This document shows, one piece after another, positions 24,038 through 33,171 of a stretch of 64,000 nucleotides of DNA. A program made the translations under genes and the position numbers. This DNA is from Roseburia inulinivorans DSM 16841. Lineage in GTDB: Bacteria; Bacillota; Clostridia; Lachnospirales; Lachnospiraceae. Numbering within the stretch: position 1 is the first letter of the stretch; every line of letters begins with the position of its first letter. The stretch lies in NCBI RefSeq assembly GCF_000174195.1, contig NZ_ACFY01000170.1, forward strand, positions 62,001 to 126,000, written 5' to 3'. The notes beneath the pieces were generated by a model that was not told the origin of the DNA, did not search any database, and saw nothing but the letters and a program-made list of their open reading frames with translations.

Positions 24038-25843
24038 TTACTCAATATATTCATAGTATGCTGGCAGATATTTATCCACAATATCAAATGGAGCCGGTCC
24101 AATGGACAGTACCGCCTGATGGAAGGATTTGTCATTGTAATTCTTGATATTTTTCAGGGAAGTCTCCTTCTTCAATTCCTCGAATTTTAAAAATCCAATA
24201 TAATATTTTAAATAATGTGTCGGTTCTTCCACGATCAGCTCAAAAATACTTTCAATCGCATCATCATTTGTGATTCCGTAATTATTCCAGAACTTTTTCG
24301 TGTCCTCCAAAGTCCAGCCTTCATAGTGGATACCGATATCGGTGGAGGCATAGAGGCTTAAGGTGGCATCCTGATTCAGCTCTAAAATGGTGGCAACATC
24401 GTCATCCAGACCTGCATAATGATAAGACTGGAATTCCACATAAGTCGCCCAGCCCTCGACGAAACCGGAATAATTTAAAATCGAGCGCACCGGCTCAATC
24501 CCGGATTCATAAGTCATGACCGTCTGGTAAAGATGTCCCGGAAATCCTTCGTGTGCAAGCGTTGTAAAATAGGAAATATTGGTAGTATCCGTTGTTTCAT
24601 TAATATAAATAGAGTTATGTGAGTAATCGTCGATCGGTGCGATCACGTAAAATGCCGGAGCAAGATAATCTGCCACGCAGTCGTCGATGTAATTGACGGT
24701 ATAACTTGTTTCCGGCGGAGCAGGGAAATCATCCAGCATAACCTCTTTTAAATGATTTAATGTGGTTGCAGAATCCGTTGGTGTCAGAGTTGCTTCGGAG
24801 GCAAGCTCCCAAAGCTCCGGGTTCTCAGTAGTAAGGTCGGAGGATTCCTGCAATACTTTTACCCGTTCATTGGAAATCATATTTTCCAGGGTTTTGACAC
24901 TTTCGGAAGTGCCGGTGTTGTAGGCAAGCAGATATTCATAATATTGTTTTCCCTCCGGGAAATAGCAAAGTCCGTTTTCATTGGTTCCGGAACCTAAAAG
25001 GTCTGTCAGCGCAGCAGCGAGATTTTCGTAGGCTGGAAAAATATGTTCGTGGAGTATTTTTTCGTTCTGCAGTCTGTAATGGTCTTTTTCAGACTGGGTC
25101 AGACCTGTGAGCTTATCAATTCTTGTATTAAAAGTTTCAATCAGGTAGTGATTGTCGGAATCCGCAATAAAAGCATTACACTGATCGATAATGTTCTGGC
25201 ATGCAAAATCGGACATAAAAAGTCCTGCATCTGCCTTTTCCTTTTCAAAAGAAATGATCTGGTCAAAATATTCATCTGTTAAAGCGAGGAGTTTCAAGTA
25301 ATCTTCCACATCTTTTTTGCTGTTGAAGGAGTATTCTTCGTACAGGATTGGAAGCTGTGCCTGAACACCGGTCGATGGGCGCAGCAGTTCATCATACAAA
25401 TACATGTCAGCCATATCCAGCTGCAGTTGGAAATAGTTTTCCAATATATCATAAGTGAGCTGCTGGTTTAAGGTAAGTTCTGTGTAGGAAAAAGAGTTTA
25501 AACCCGACAGGTAATTTTCCAGTCTTGCGTTGCTGTCTGCCATGGCATCGATCGAGAGATCGCCTAAAGTGACAGGGTAATCGGTGATGCCATATTTTTC
25601 GGGATCCGAGATGGTAAAATGCAGATTGATCGTATTTTCCGTCACTTCCGTCTCAAAAATATCGTTTATGAACTGATCAAAGGCTTCAACGGTCTGGGGA
25701 TTTTCTTCGGATATTTCCTGGCTGTATTCAATTGATTCAAAGTGCGCACAACCGGCAAAGAGTGAAACGGCGAGCACCACACACACGGCGGACGATGCGA
25801 CTTTTTTCTTTGTAAAAATTTTAGAATATCTGTTTTGGTTCAA
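24038..25843 (-). CDS. DUF885 family lipoprotein, predicted metallopeptidase
   Basis: This 601-residue protein has a lipoprotein signal peptide (AVSLFAGC, Cys near residue 32), so it is anchored on the outer face of the membrane. The body is helical and contains LAHEGFPGHLYQ (near residue 433), the HExxxH-like zinc motif of the DUF885 family, with a downstream EGWATYVEFQ helix supplying the likely third ligand. Family members are predicted peptidases; the substrate is unknown. The start codon appears to be TTG at 25843, with GAGGT nine bases upstream. Its stop codon overlaps an inverted repeat that brackets the palindrome cluster. Confidence 0.85.
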   Translation of the reverse strand: MNQNRYSKIFTKKKVASSAVCVVLAVSLFAGCAHFESIEYSQEISEENPQTVEAFDQFINDIFETEVTENTINLHFTISDPEKYGITDYPVTLGDLSIDAMADSNARLENYLSGLNSFSYTELTLNQQLTYDILENYFQLQLDMADMYLYDELLRPSTGVQAQLPILYEEYSFNSKKDVEDYLKLLALTDEYFDQIISFEKEKADAGLFMSDFACQNIIDQCNAFIADSDNHYLIETFNTRIDKLTGLTQSEKDHYRLQNEKILHEHIFPAYENLAAALTDLLGSGTNENGLCYFPEGKQYYEYLLAYNTGTSESVKTLENMISNERVKVLQESSDLTTENPELWELASEATLTPTDSATTLNHLKEVMLDDFPAPPETSYTVNYIDDCVADYLAPAFYVIAPIDDYSHNSIYINETTDTTNISYFTTLAHEGFPGHLYQTVMTYESGIEPVRSILNYSGFVEGWATYVEFQSYHYAGLDDDVATILELNQDATLSLYASTDIGIHYEGWTLEDTKKFWNNYGITNDDAIESIFELIVEEPTHYLKYYIGFLKFEELKKETSLKNIKNYNDKSFHQAVLSIGPAPFDIVDKYLPAYYEYIE

Positions 25844-25944
25844 CCTTGCATTACCTCACTTCATATGCTAGAATAAAAGCCTAATTCTATTATATCTAAT
25901 TAACACATCATATGTAAAGGATTCTCTGAATATGTAGAGAGAGG

Positions 25945-28614
25945 ATGTTCCCAATTAGAAAACAAAAATATAATAAAAAACGATTTCCCATTGGTATTAT
26001 TTTAATCATTTTTCTTCTAAACCTGTATTTTGGCTCAAAAATGAATATTTATGCCGCTTTAATACCATTTAAAGGGGAAGGAATTGCGTTTGATTCCGAA
26101 GGAAATCTGTGGATGGTCACACACGATAAAGCGGCAGTGACCGGAATCCGTTACACGACACTCGGCTGGACGATCAAGAGATATAACAGTCCGATCGCCG
26201 GAAACCAGAGCGTCCGGGTAAAATTAGAGACATATTGTCCGGATAAAGTCGATCCAAATAACCCAGAGTATTTATATGGATATTTTGTGATCCATAAGGA
26301 ACGGATTTTCCAGAGCATCAACAGCGCGTATCCAGAGTGGGCACAGGAATTATATACGAATGGCGGCACGGTTTATCTGGACGGTATTATGACGGTCACA
26401 CAAAATGGAGTAAAGCAGGGTTCCATGAGCGAAGGAGGTGCATTGTCCGGCGAGGTGTACACAACATATAGCGGAATTGCAGGAGCAAGAAACTGGAGGG
26501 ATAAAGAGGGATTAAAAAGCCATTTCGACAAAAGTGTTTATTTCCCGGCAAATCCGGGGATGATCGAAGCACCGGTGGAGGGCGATGAAAACGTGGAGGT
26601 TGTCACAGTGACTTCTGGGATCAATATGGACAATCTGTCTTCCGTCAACCGCCTGTGGATTTCATCGGATGAGTTTAATGTGAGCCGTGCCATTCCGTCA
26701 TCGGAGTGCGTGTCTATCGGTGGAAGCCTGCAAAAATATTATTATCAGGCAACTTATGAACATCATTACGGAACGAGGGCGGTTCCGGTCACAGCAAGTG
26801 TGACTTACACACTGACCTGGAATGATGGAAGAACGCATCGGGAACAGGTGACCGTCACGAAAAGTGTGGAAGTTCCAAGAGAGTATTCCTACTGGAAAAT
26901 CCGCATGATCAATTTGTGCTATCTGAAAAATGCAGAGGTGCGGAACGGAGCATTGCCGGATGGAAACGTGCGGCTGGAAAATCTGTACTACCCGAATGTC
27001 ACAGTGCAAAAGAATACAGATTCCATGACACTCCCGGAGACAGTCGTTGCGGTGGATGGCGGTGTGGTCGCTGGCGGAACGACCAGACCTGCAATTCCAG
27101 ATAGTGATATTTTGCCGCTCATAGATAATAAAACAGGTAAAATTATAGTAAAAAATGACGTGTTTTCTGTAGATGGAGAAATATGGATGAATGGAGCTGC
27201 CTGCGAGGAGAAAACACCGGAGCCGGTCACATTATCCGATGAGCGAAAGCAGTCAGTGCAGAAAAATGACATTCAGATTCCCGGTGCAACGGCGAATCAG
27301 ATATACGAATCCGTTGGTACAGCAGAATATGCATCTTATTTTTCAGGTGGAATTGTAAATAATGCGATGGTACCTGACATCAATCCGGTCGCAGTCCATA
27401 CTCCGGTGGTCTGTGTGGGAATGTCGACAGATGACATCGGGTTCAATCAGCAGATCATTCCGACCAAATATAAAAGTCTGATCTTAGGGCGCACATTTAC
27501 CGTGTCTGTTGGAACAGCCGGAACGCATCTTGATGAAAAGGGCTATGGAACCAGAGAGTATCGAAAATATGTGAAGGCAAGACAGGTGAAATTTCCGTTT
27601 CCGGTCGTTTCGGATGGCAGGCAGATTGCAGCAGACAGCTGGATCACCATTCTGTCTGAGTCCGCTGAATTTTTACTCCCTGTGTCAGTGCCTGAAGGCG
27701 ATTATAATATTTCTTACCGCTCAATAGCAATTAATGCGGAAAATAATGTGGCAGAACAGAAATATGCAAACACAGATAAAAACAACTACATAGCAACCGG
27801 AAGCGTCAGAGTGACAGTGATCGGACGGCTGTATGATTTTTGTGTGACAAATGTGATCGATTATCCAAGGTGGGAGCGCGTGTTCTGGAAAGAAGGGAAG
27901 ACGGCTCGGACAGACATGGTTTATTTCAGTGGGACGAATAATCTGAACGGAATCAGACAGAGGAAGCCAGACAGTCTGTATCTGGTGCCGCTTATCAAGG
28001 GGAGCCATCCGTATGACAGCAGCATTCATGCACCGGGTTTAGGGTATCGCATGGAATTTTCTGTGAGAACGATCGGAAGTATGTGGCATGCAGAGGATTC
28101 TGTTGAACTTGTTCCAACCTATTATTATATGGAACGGGACGGCAGCAGGCTGCGGCAGGTAAAACTATACCGGAAAGACGATTTACAGGAGTTTTATCTT
28201 CCGGTGAGCCTGAAGGCAGAAGACCGGACAATCACGGCAGAAGGAATGCAGACGTGGCGTGGAAGTTATCAGATCCCTGCAGATGTATACATTGCCAATG
28301 CGGAAGTGGATCTTGCTGATTATGTTGCACAAAAGAAAGGCAGGATCAGACAAAAAGATCCTGTATTTCTGCGGGATGGATATCTGATCGTGTATTTTTC
28401 CATTCAGACGGTCAAAGAAGGAAAACCGCATCTCGACTATGAAAACAGGCAAAATGTCAACAATGGATACTGTGATATGTGGAAAACAGAAGGATACCAG
28501 ACAGTGCGTGTGGATTCGGAAGGACACGTCTTTTCATTTCAGGAGGGCATGGTGTTTGTGTTCGACCAGAAGAAAAATATGCACACGGATTACACAAGTG
28601 TCGGCACACATTAA
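25945..28614 (+). CDS. Large exported protein of unknown function (possibly DUF5704 family)
   Basis: This 889-residue protein has an N-terminal hydrophobic segment (about 17-34, FPIGIILIIFLLNLYFG) suitable as a signal peptide or anchor. The rest is soluble and beta-rich, with many Thr/Val/Tyr strands and no catalytic motif I can name. KGEGIAFDSEGNLWMVTHDKAAVTG near the start recalls the DUF5704 family of clostridial surface proteins; I give this from memory and tentatively. No LPxTG or repeat module is seen at the C-terminus. The ATG at 25945 lies directly behind GAGAGAGG, an unusually short spacing. It is divergent from the DUF885 gene and 64 bases ahead of spmA. Confidence 0.7.
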   Translation: MFPIRKQKYNKKRFPIGIILIIFLLNLYFGSKMNIYAALIPFKGEGIAFDSEGNLWMVTHDKAAVTGIRYTTLGWTIKRYNSPIAGNQSVRVKLETYCPDKVDPNNPEYLYGYFVIHKERIFQSINSAYPEWAQELYTNGGTVYLDGIMTVTQNGVKQGSMSEGGALSGEVYTTYSGIAGARNWRDKEGLKSHFDKSVYFPANPGMIEAPVEGDENVEVVTVTSGINMDNLSSVNRLWISSDEFNVSRAIPSSECVSIGGSLQKYYYQATYEHHYGTRAVPVTASVTYTLTWNDGRTHREQVTVTKSVEVPREYSYWKIRMINLCYLKNAEVRNGALPDGNVRLENLYYPNVTVQKNTDSMTLPETVVAVDGGVVAGGTTRPAIPDSDILPLIDNKTGKIIVKNDVFSVDGEIWMNGAACEEKTPEPVTLSDERKQSVQKNDIQIPGATANQIYESVGTAEYASYFSGGIVNNAMVPDINPVAVHTPVVCVGMSTDDIGFNQQIIPTKYKSLILGRTFTVSVGTAGTHLDEKGYGTREYRKYVKARQVKFPFPVVSDGRQIAADSWITILSESAEFLLPVSVPEGDYNISYRSIAINAENNVAEQKYANTDKNNYIATGSVRVTVIGRLYDFCVTNVIDYPRWERVFWKEGKTARTDMVYFSGTNNLNGIRQRKPDSLYLVPLIKGSHPYDSSIHAPGLGYRMEFSVRTIGSMWHAEDSVELVPTYYYMERDGSRLRQVKLYRKDDLQEFYLPVSLKAEDRTITAEGMQTWRGSYQIPADVYIANAEVDLADYVAQKKGRIRQKDPVFLRDGYLIVYFSIQTVKEGKPHLDYENRQNVNNGYCDMWKTEGYQTVRVDSEGHVFSFQEGMVFVFDQKKNMHTDYTSVGTH

Positions 28615-28678
28615 AGATATTTTTTCAATGTCCCTGTCATAGGATTGTTATAAACAATAAGCAGGAAGTTGTGCATAT

Positions 28679-29332
28679 ATGAATTATTTATGGGCATTTA
28701 TGATTTTATCCGGAGTCATATTTTCTGCGTTCCATGGGACGATTCCGGCGGTTACCGGGGCTGTGCTTGATTCTGCAAAAGAGGCAGTGACACTCTGCAT
28801 CACGATGACCGGAGTGATGTCCTTCTGGATGGGACTGATGCGGATCGCAGAGAGAGGAGGAGTGATCGCCGGATTGTCAAGAAAGTTAAAACCTGTTTTA
28901 AGATTTCTTTTTCCGCAGATTCCACCGGGGCACGTTGCAAATGAGCAGATCGCAGCCAATATGATCGCAAATATTTTCGGACTTGGCTGGGCGGCTACGC
29001 CAGCCGGACTGGAGGCAATGGAAAGCCTTGAAGAATTAGAGGAGAGCAGGCGAAAGGAGATGGAAGTGCAGAACGGTGCGGCAAAAAGAAAAAAAGGTCA
29101 CAGGACAAAACCAGCCCCGGTGCCGCGTGGCACTGCCAACGCAGAGATGTGTACGTTTCTGATCATGAATATCTCATCCCTGCAGTTGATCCCGGTCAAT
29201 ATTATCGCCTTCAGAAGCCAGTATGGGAGCGTGAACCCGGCGGAAATCATAGGTCCTGCAATACTGGCGACTGTTATTAGTACCATTACGGCTGTAATTT
29301 TCTGTAAATTTGCACAAAAACTTACAAACTAA
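28679..29332 (+). CDS. spmA: Spore maturation protein A
   Basis: A 217-residue membrane protein of the nucleoside-recognition (Gate) family. In Bacillus, SpmA with SpmB is needed for full core dehydration and heat resistance of spores. Recognisable segments: MNYLWAFMILSGVIFS, VTLCITMTGVMSFWMGLMRIAE, FGLGWAATPAGLEAM, and EMCTFLIMNISSLQLIPVNIIAFRSQYGS. A positively charged loop (KRKKGHRTK) occupies the centre. AGGAAG lies about 11 bases before the ATG. Normally spmB follows at once, but here a c-di-GMP signalling gene lies in between. Confidence 0.94.
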   Translation: MNYLWAFMILSGVIFSAFHGTIPAVTGAVLDSAKEAVTLCITMTGVMSFWMGLMRIAERGGVIAGLSRKLKPVLRFLFPQIPPGHVANEQIAANMIANIFGLGWAATPAGLEAMESLEELEESRRKEMEVQNGAAKRKKGHRTKPAPVPRGTANAEMCTFLIMNISSLQLIPVNIIAFRSQYGSVNPAEIIGPAILATVISTITAVIFCKFAQKLTN

Positions 29333-29344
29333 TTGAAAAAAAGC

Positions 29345-29374
29345 GTACTACTTGGAGTATAATGAAATTAGTAC
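29345..29374 (+). promoter_or_regulatory. Possible promoter with dyad for the REC-GGDEF-EAL gene
   Basis: TATAAT lies at 29358-29363, and an inverted repeat GTACTA (29345-29350) and TAGTAC (29369-29374) flanks it. A TTGAAA is present at 29333 but with a 19-base spacer, so the -35 assignment is weak. Confidence 0.4.
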
Positions 29375-29392
29375 ATAAACGAGGTGTCACAT

Positions 29393-31042
29393 ATGAAAAA
29401 TACCATTTTAATTGTAGACGACAGCAGACTGAACCGGGAAACACTGGCTGACATTTTAAAAGATAAATATAACATTATCGAGGCAGAGGATGGCAGGAGC
29501 GGTCTGGAGGTTCTGGAGAAAAGAAAAGATGATATCGTTCTGGTGATTCTGGATATTGTTATGCCGGGTATGGATGGCTTTGCGTTTATGGAAGAAGCCA
29601 GAACGAGGGAATCCATCCGCAATATACCAATTGTCGTAGCAACGACAGAGAATGATTATCAAACGGAAAAAAGATGTCTCGAACTGGGCGTGTGGGATTT
29701 TATTCCAAAAGTTTTCCAGCCGGAGATCATCCGTTTCCGTGTGCTGAACACAATCAAACGGAGTATGGCACATTCGCTGGAACATGATGGTCTGACTGGA
29801 TTGTATACGATACAGAAGTTCAGTCAATGTGTAAAAAGAAATCTGGAAAATAATCAGGATACAAAGTTTACATTTATACGTCTTGATATTGAACGTTTCA
29901 AAATGATCAACAATTTTTACGGAGTAGAAGCGGGAGACCGCCTTCTGGTCTATATTTCCGGTCTGATCGAAACATACTGGCAGGACGTGGAAAACTGTGT
30001 ATTCGGAAGGATTGACGGGGATGTTTTTGGCATCTGTTTTCCAAAAGACGAGAAAAAACTCAATGGATTTATTCTATATATAAAACGGGAACTGAAAAAG
30101 TATAAGGCGGCTTACTATCTGGAAACAGCAATGGGAATCTACGACATTCTGGATAACAACCTTGATGTCCGGAACATTATTGCCCGTGCAACGCTCGCAG
30201 CAAAGCAGTGCAAAGGCCAGTACATGATCCATGAAGCGCGGTACACGGAAGAACTGCGTGCAAAGATCATCAGGGAACAGAATATTATCAATGAGATGGA
30301 GCATGCCCTTGAAACCGGGGAATTTGTCGTTTATTTTCAGCCAAAATATGAACTGGATCACTGCAGGCCATCGGGAGCGGAGGCACTGGTGCGCTGGAAG
30401 AAGGCGGACGGTACGATCGTTTCACCGGGGGACTTTATCCCTGTATTTGAAAGTAACGGATTTATTATCCGGCTTGATTACTATGTATGGGATCAGGTGT
30501 GCCGGTTTATTAAGAATAATCTGGCTCACAGAGGGGATTCCGAAGTGATCTCCGTGAATGTTTCCAGAGTGAATCTGTATAATCCGGATTTTCTGGAGTC
30601 GCTGGTCAATCTGGTCGAAAAATACAAAATTCCGCCAAAATACCTGAATCTGGAGCTGACAGAGAGCGCTTTCTCGGATGACGCCCGTATGATACAGAAT
30701 GCAGTAGATTATCTGCACAAAGCAGGATTTACGATATTAATGGACGATTTTGGAAGCGGATATTCTTCCCTGAACGTTCTCAAAGATATTGATATTGATG
30801 TTTTAAAGATTGACATGCGTTTCCTGTCCAAGGGATCATCAGAGGAACGGGGCGAGAAGATCCTTGAGGCTGTGATCAAAATGGCAAAATCGCTGGACAT
30901 GCTTGTTATTGCTGAGGGTGTCGAGGAAGAAAAACAGGTGAAAATGTTGAAACGTCTCGGTTGTGATTACATTCAGGGATACTATTTTGCAAAGCCGATG
31001 TCGAAAAAAGACTATGTGAAGCTTCTGCAAAAGAGCCGATAG
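29393..31042 (+). CDS. Response regulator with degenerate GGDEF and intact EAL domain (c-di-GMP phosphodiesterase)
   Basis: This protein has about 549 residues. A receiver domain (1-120) has ILIVDDSRLNR, phosphoacceptor Asp in LVILDIVMPGMDG and a VWDFIPKVF Lys switch. A GGDEF-like domain (about 130-280) has RIDGDVFG in place of RYGGDEF and so is probably catalytically dead, perhaps GTP-binding. The EAL domain (about 300-549) keeps EALVRW, ELTESAF, MDDFGSGYSS and IAEGVEEEKQ, so it should hydrolyse c-di-GMP. ATG 29393 follows GAGGTG. No histidine kinase lies nearby. It sits between spmA and spmB on the same strand, which suggests but does not prove a link with sporulation. Confidence 0.92.
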   Translation: MKNTILIVDDSRLNRETLADILKDKYNIIEAEDGRSGLEVLEKRKDDIVLVILDIVMPGMDGFAFMEEARTRESIRNIPIVVATTENDYQTEKRCLELGVWDFIPKVFQPEIIRFRVLNTIKRSMAHSLEHDGLTGLYTIQKFSQCVKRNLENNQDTKFTFIRLDIERFKMINNFYGVEAGDRLLVYISGLIETYWQDVENCVFGRIDGDVFGICFPKDEKKLNGFILYIKRELKKYKAAYYLETAMGIYDILDNNLDVRNIIARATLAAKQCKGQYMIHEARYTEELRAKIIREQNIINEMEHALETGEFVVYFQPKYELDHCRPSGAEALVRWKKADGTIVSPGDFIPVFESNGFIIRLDYYVWDQVCRFIKNNLAHRGDSEVISVNVSRVNLYNPDFLESLVNLVEKYKIPPKYLNLELTESAFSDDARMIQNAVDYLHKAGFTILMDDFGSGYSSLNVLKDIDIDVLKIDMRFLSKGSSEERGEKILEAVIKMAKSLDMLVIAEGVEEEKQVKMLKRLGCDYIQGYYFAKPMSKKDYVKLLQKSR

Positions 31043-31057
31043 AAAAGGGTTTACATA

Positions 31058-31097
31058 AAATAAAGAATGTGCGTTCCTGCATATTCTTTATTTTTTT
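31058..31097 (+). terminator. Intrinsic terminator between the EAL gene and spmB
   Basis: AATAAAGAATGTGC (31059-31072) pairs with GCATATTCTTTATT (31079-31092). A T-run ends at 31097. Confidence 0.8.
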
Positions 31098-31139
31098 GCA
31101 TAGAATTTAGAGAGAAGAGAGCTGATATAGGAATAGGAT

Positions 31140-31664
31140 ATGAAACTGCTCCTTTTTTTATCGGAAATAACCATTCCACTTCTGATTTTTTGTATTGTCG
31201 GATATGGACTTTTAAACAGACAGCCGGTGTATGAGGAATTTGTGGAAGGGGCAAAGGATGGCTTCTGGACGGTGATCAAAATCATGCCGACACTGATCGG
31301 ACTGATGGTGGCAGTTGGCGTACTGCGCGCATCGGGGCTTTTGGACTGCATTGCGCAGGGGCTGGGTCAGATAACTGCAGAAATAGGATTTCCGGCTGAA
31401 CTTTTTCCGGTTACTATCGTAAAAATGTTTTCTTCCTCGGCGGCGACCGGGCTGCTGCTCGATATATACAAAGAGTACGGTGCAGATTCCACGCTTGGAA
31501 AAATGGCATCTGTTATGATGAGCAGCACAGAAACCATTTTTTATACAATGTCAGTTTATTTCATGTCGGTAAAAGTAAAGAAAACCCGTTATACGCTTGC
31601 GGGTGCATTGCTGGCAACAGTGGCAGGTACGATCGCAAGTGTGGTGATCGTTTCCTATATGTAA
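31140..31664 (+). CDS. spmB: Spore maturation protein B
   Basis: A 174-residue membrane protein and partner of SpmA in spore core dehydration. Typical segments: EITIPLLIFCIVGYGLLNRQPVYEEFVEGAKDG (split by hydrophobic helices), RASGLLD, and SSAATGLLLDIYKEYG. The Gate-family motif STETIFYTMSVYF is intact. The ATG at 31140 follows GGAATAGGAT. A terminator between it and the preceding gene means it probably has its own promoter, although no clear boxes were found in the 40 bases available. Confidence 0.94.
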   Translation: MKLLLFLSEITIPLLIFCIVGYGLLNRQPVYEEFVEGAKDGFWTVIKIMPTLIGLMVAVGVLRASGLLDCIAQGLGQITAEIGFPAELFPVTIVKMFSSSAATGLLLDIYKEYGADSTLGKMASVMMSSTETIFYTMSVYFMSVKVKKTRYTLAGALLATVAGTIASVVIVSYM

Positions 31665-31718
31665 CAATGTCTGTGGAACTTAAGAAAGCCGCTTATGCTG
31701 GAAATGTCAGCGGCAAAT

Positions 31719-31747
31719 TTGACAATTATGCGGAATGAGACTATAAT
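31719..31747 (+). promoter_or_regulatory. Consensus SigA promoter for initiator tRNA
   Basis: Perfect TTGACA (31719-31724), 17-base spacer, perfect TATAAT (31742-31747), 46 bases upstream of the tRNA. Confidence 0.88.
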
Positions 31748-31793
31748 TCATTTGTGCATGGAACGGAAATATACCGTTCATTCAGAAAAATAT

Positions 31794-31867
31794 CGCGGGA
31801 TGGAGCAGTCTGGAAGCTCGTCGGGCTCATAACCCGAAGGTCATAGGTTCAAATCCTATTCCCGCAA
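31794..31867 (+). tRNA. Initiator tRNA-fMet (anticodon CAT)
   Basis: A 74-base cloverleaf with acceptor CGCGGGA/TCCCGCA, giving the C1-A72 mismatch that marks initiators. The anticodon stem has three consecutive G-C pairs (CGGGCTCATAACCCG), and the anticodon is CAT. The T arm is ATAGGTTCAAATCCTAT. CCA is not encoded. Confidence 0.97.
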
Positions 31868-31876
31868 CTCTTGAAA

Positions 31877-31904
31877 GGCTGTCACGTGTGTGGCGGTCTT
31901 TTTT
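31877..31904 (+). terminator. Intrinsic terminator after tRNA-fMet
   Basis: GGCTGTCAC pairs with GTGGCGGTC (including G-U pairs) around a four-base loop, followed by six T. Confidence 0.8.
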
Positions 31905-32033
31905 GTGCGATCTACATAGAAAACTTTGTTAAAAAATAAAATAATGAATGGCAGAAACAAAGCCATGTGCTATACTAAAGATATTCATTCATACAGAAAG
32001 TTTAGCAGAAACCAAAGCAAAGAGGGGATCAGC

Positions 32034-32756
32034 ATGAGCAGTATTGAGACATTTTTACAAATGGTAAAAGAATCCGATAATATCGTATTTTTTGGTGGAG
32101 CCGGTGTGTCCACCGAGAGCGGCATCCCGGATTTCCGGAGCGTGGATGGACTTTACAATCAGAAGTATGATTATCCACCGGAAACAATCCTGAGTCATTC
32201 TTTTTATGTAAACCATACGGAAGAGTTCTATCGTTTTTACCGGGATAAAATGCTCTGTCTCACCGCAAAACCGAACACGACGCATTACAAATTGGCAGAA
32301 CTGGAAAAAGCAGGAAAATTAAAAGCGGTCGTAACCCAGAATATAGACGGACTGCATCAGGCGGCCGGAAGCAAAAATGTTTTGGAACTACACGGCAGCG
32401 TTCACAGAAACTATTGCAGAAAATGTGGAAAGGAATTTGATGCGGAGTACATCTTAAATTCCAAAGGCGTGCCGGTATGTGACAGTTGTGGCGGACAGAT
32501 CAAACCGGATGTTGTTTTGTATGAGGAAGGATTGAACCAGCAGACATTAGAGGATGCAGTCTACTATATCAGTCATGCGGACATGCTCATTATCGGCGGT
32601 ACGTCACTGGCGGTTTACCCGGCAGCAGGACTGATCGATTATTACCGTGGAAATAAGCTGGTGCTCATCAATAAATCGACGACGTCGATGGACAGCCGTG
32701 CCGATCTGCTGATCCAGGCAGGACTGGGAGAGGTTTTCGGACAGGTCAGGGTATAG
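32034..32756 (+). CDS. NAD-dependent protein deacylase (sirtuin, Sir2 family)
   Basis: A 240-residue sirtuin that removes acyl groups from lysine using NAD+. Signatures: FFGGAGVSTESGIPDFRS (NAD binding), TQNIDGLHQAAG, catalytic His in LELHGSVH, zinc ribbon C-x2-C (CRKCGKEF) and C-x2-C (VCDSCGG), and IIGGTSLAVYPAAGL. ATG 32034 is chosen because AGAGGGG lies nearby upstream; the frame is open back to 31926 but that stretch looks non-coding. Single-domain bacterial CobB-like form. Confidence 0.95.
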   Translation: MSSIETFLQMVKESDNIVFFGGAGVSTESGIPDFRSVDGLYNQKYDYPPETILSHSFYVNHTEEFYRFYRDKMLCLTAKPNTTHYKLAELEKAGKLKAVVTQNIDGLHQAAGSKNVLELHGSVHRNYCRKCGKEFDAEYILNSKGVPVCDSCGGQIKPDVVLYEEGLNQQTLEDAVYYISHADMLIIGGTSLAVYPAAGLIDYYRGNKLVLINKSTTSMDSRADLLIQAGLGEVFGQVRV

Positions 32757-32877
32757 GCAAGCATGAAATATTGGGAAACTTCCGCGGTTCTGGCTGGAAG
32801 TTCCGGCCGCATGCACAGCAGATGAAATGATCAGGAAAAATCGGGATAAACAATACAGACAGAGGGTAGGAACAGAT

Positions 32878-33069
32878 ATGGAAAAATTAGAATATGAGGT
32901 AGGCGATATCGTCAGATTAAAAAAACAGCATCCGTGCGGCAGCAGTGAATGGGAGATTTTGCGTGTGGGAGCGGACTTCCGGTTAAAATGCACCGGCTGT
33001 GGACATCAGATTATGATCGCACGAAAGCTTGTAGAAAAAAATACAAAAGAAATTCGAAAAAAAGCTTGA
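32878..33069 (+). CDS. DUF951 family protein
   Basis: This 63-residue protein reads MEKLEYEVGDIVRLKKQHPC then GSSEWEILRVGADFRLKCTGCG, the whole of the DUF951 family, a small beta protein with a CxxC pair and unknown function. ATG 32878 follows TAGGAA. In many Firmicutes it lies next to rpsF-ssb-rpsR, as here. Its stop codon overlaps the -35 box of the rpsF promoter. Confidence 0.9.
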   Translation: MEKLEYEVGDIVRLKKQHPCGSSEWEILRVGADFRLKCTGCGHQIMIARKLVEKNTKEIRKKA

Positions 33070-33094
33070 AATCATGCGAAATCCGTGCTATAGT
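33066..33094 (+). promoter_or_regulatory. SigA-type promoter for rpsF-ssb-rpsR
   Basis: TTGAAA (33066-33071), 17-base spacer, TATAGT (33089-33094). The -35 overlaps the stop codon of the DUF951 gene. Confidence 0.75.
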
Positions 33095-33122
33095 AGATGC
33101 TCGTGATATATTATTATTCCTT

Positions 33123-33145
33123 GCTCATTCACTGAAAGAATGGGC
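33123..33145 (+). promoter_or_regulatory. Hairpin in the rpsF leader (possible S6:S18 autoregulatory site)
   Basis: GCTCATTC (33123-33130) pairs with GAATGGGC (33138-33145), including one G-U pair, between the promoter and the rpsF ribosome binding site. Many bacteria carry an S6:S18-binding leader at this position; I cannot confirm its consensus by eye. Confidence 0.4.
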
Positions 33146-33171
33146 CAGAGACCAAAAGGAGGAAAATTCGC

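Noticed and set aside
31688..31714. GCCGCT/AGCGGC hairpin after spmB as a terminator
   Set aside because: Six-base stem with a long loop and only AAATTT behind it; too weak to call.
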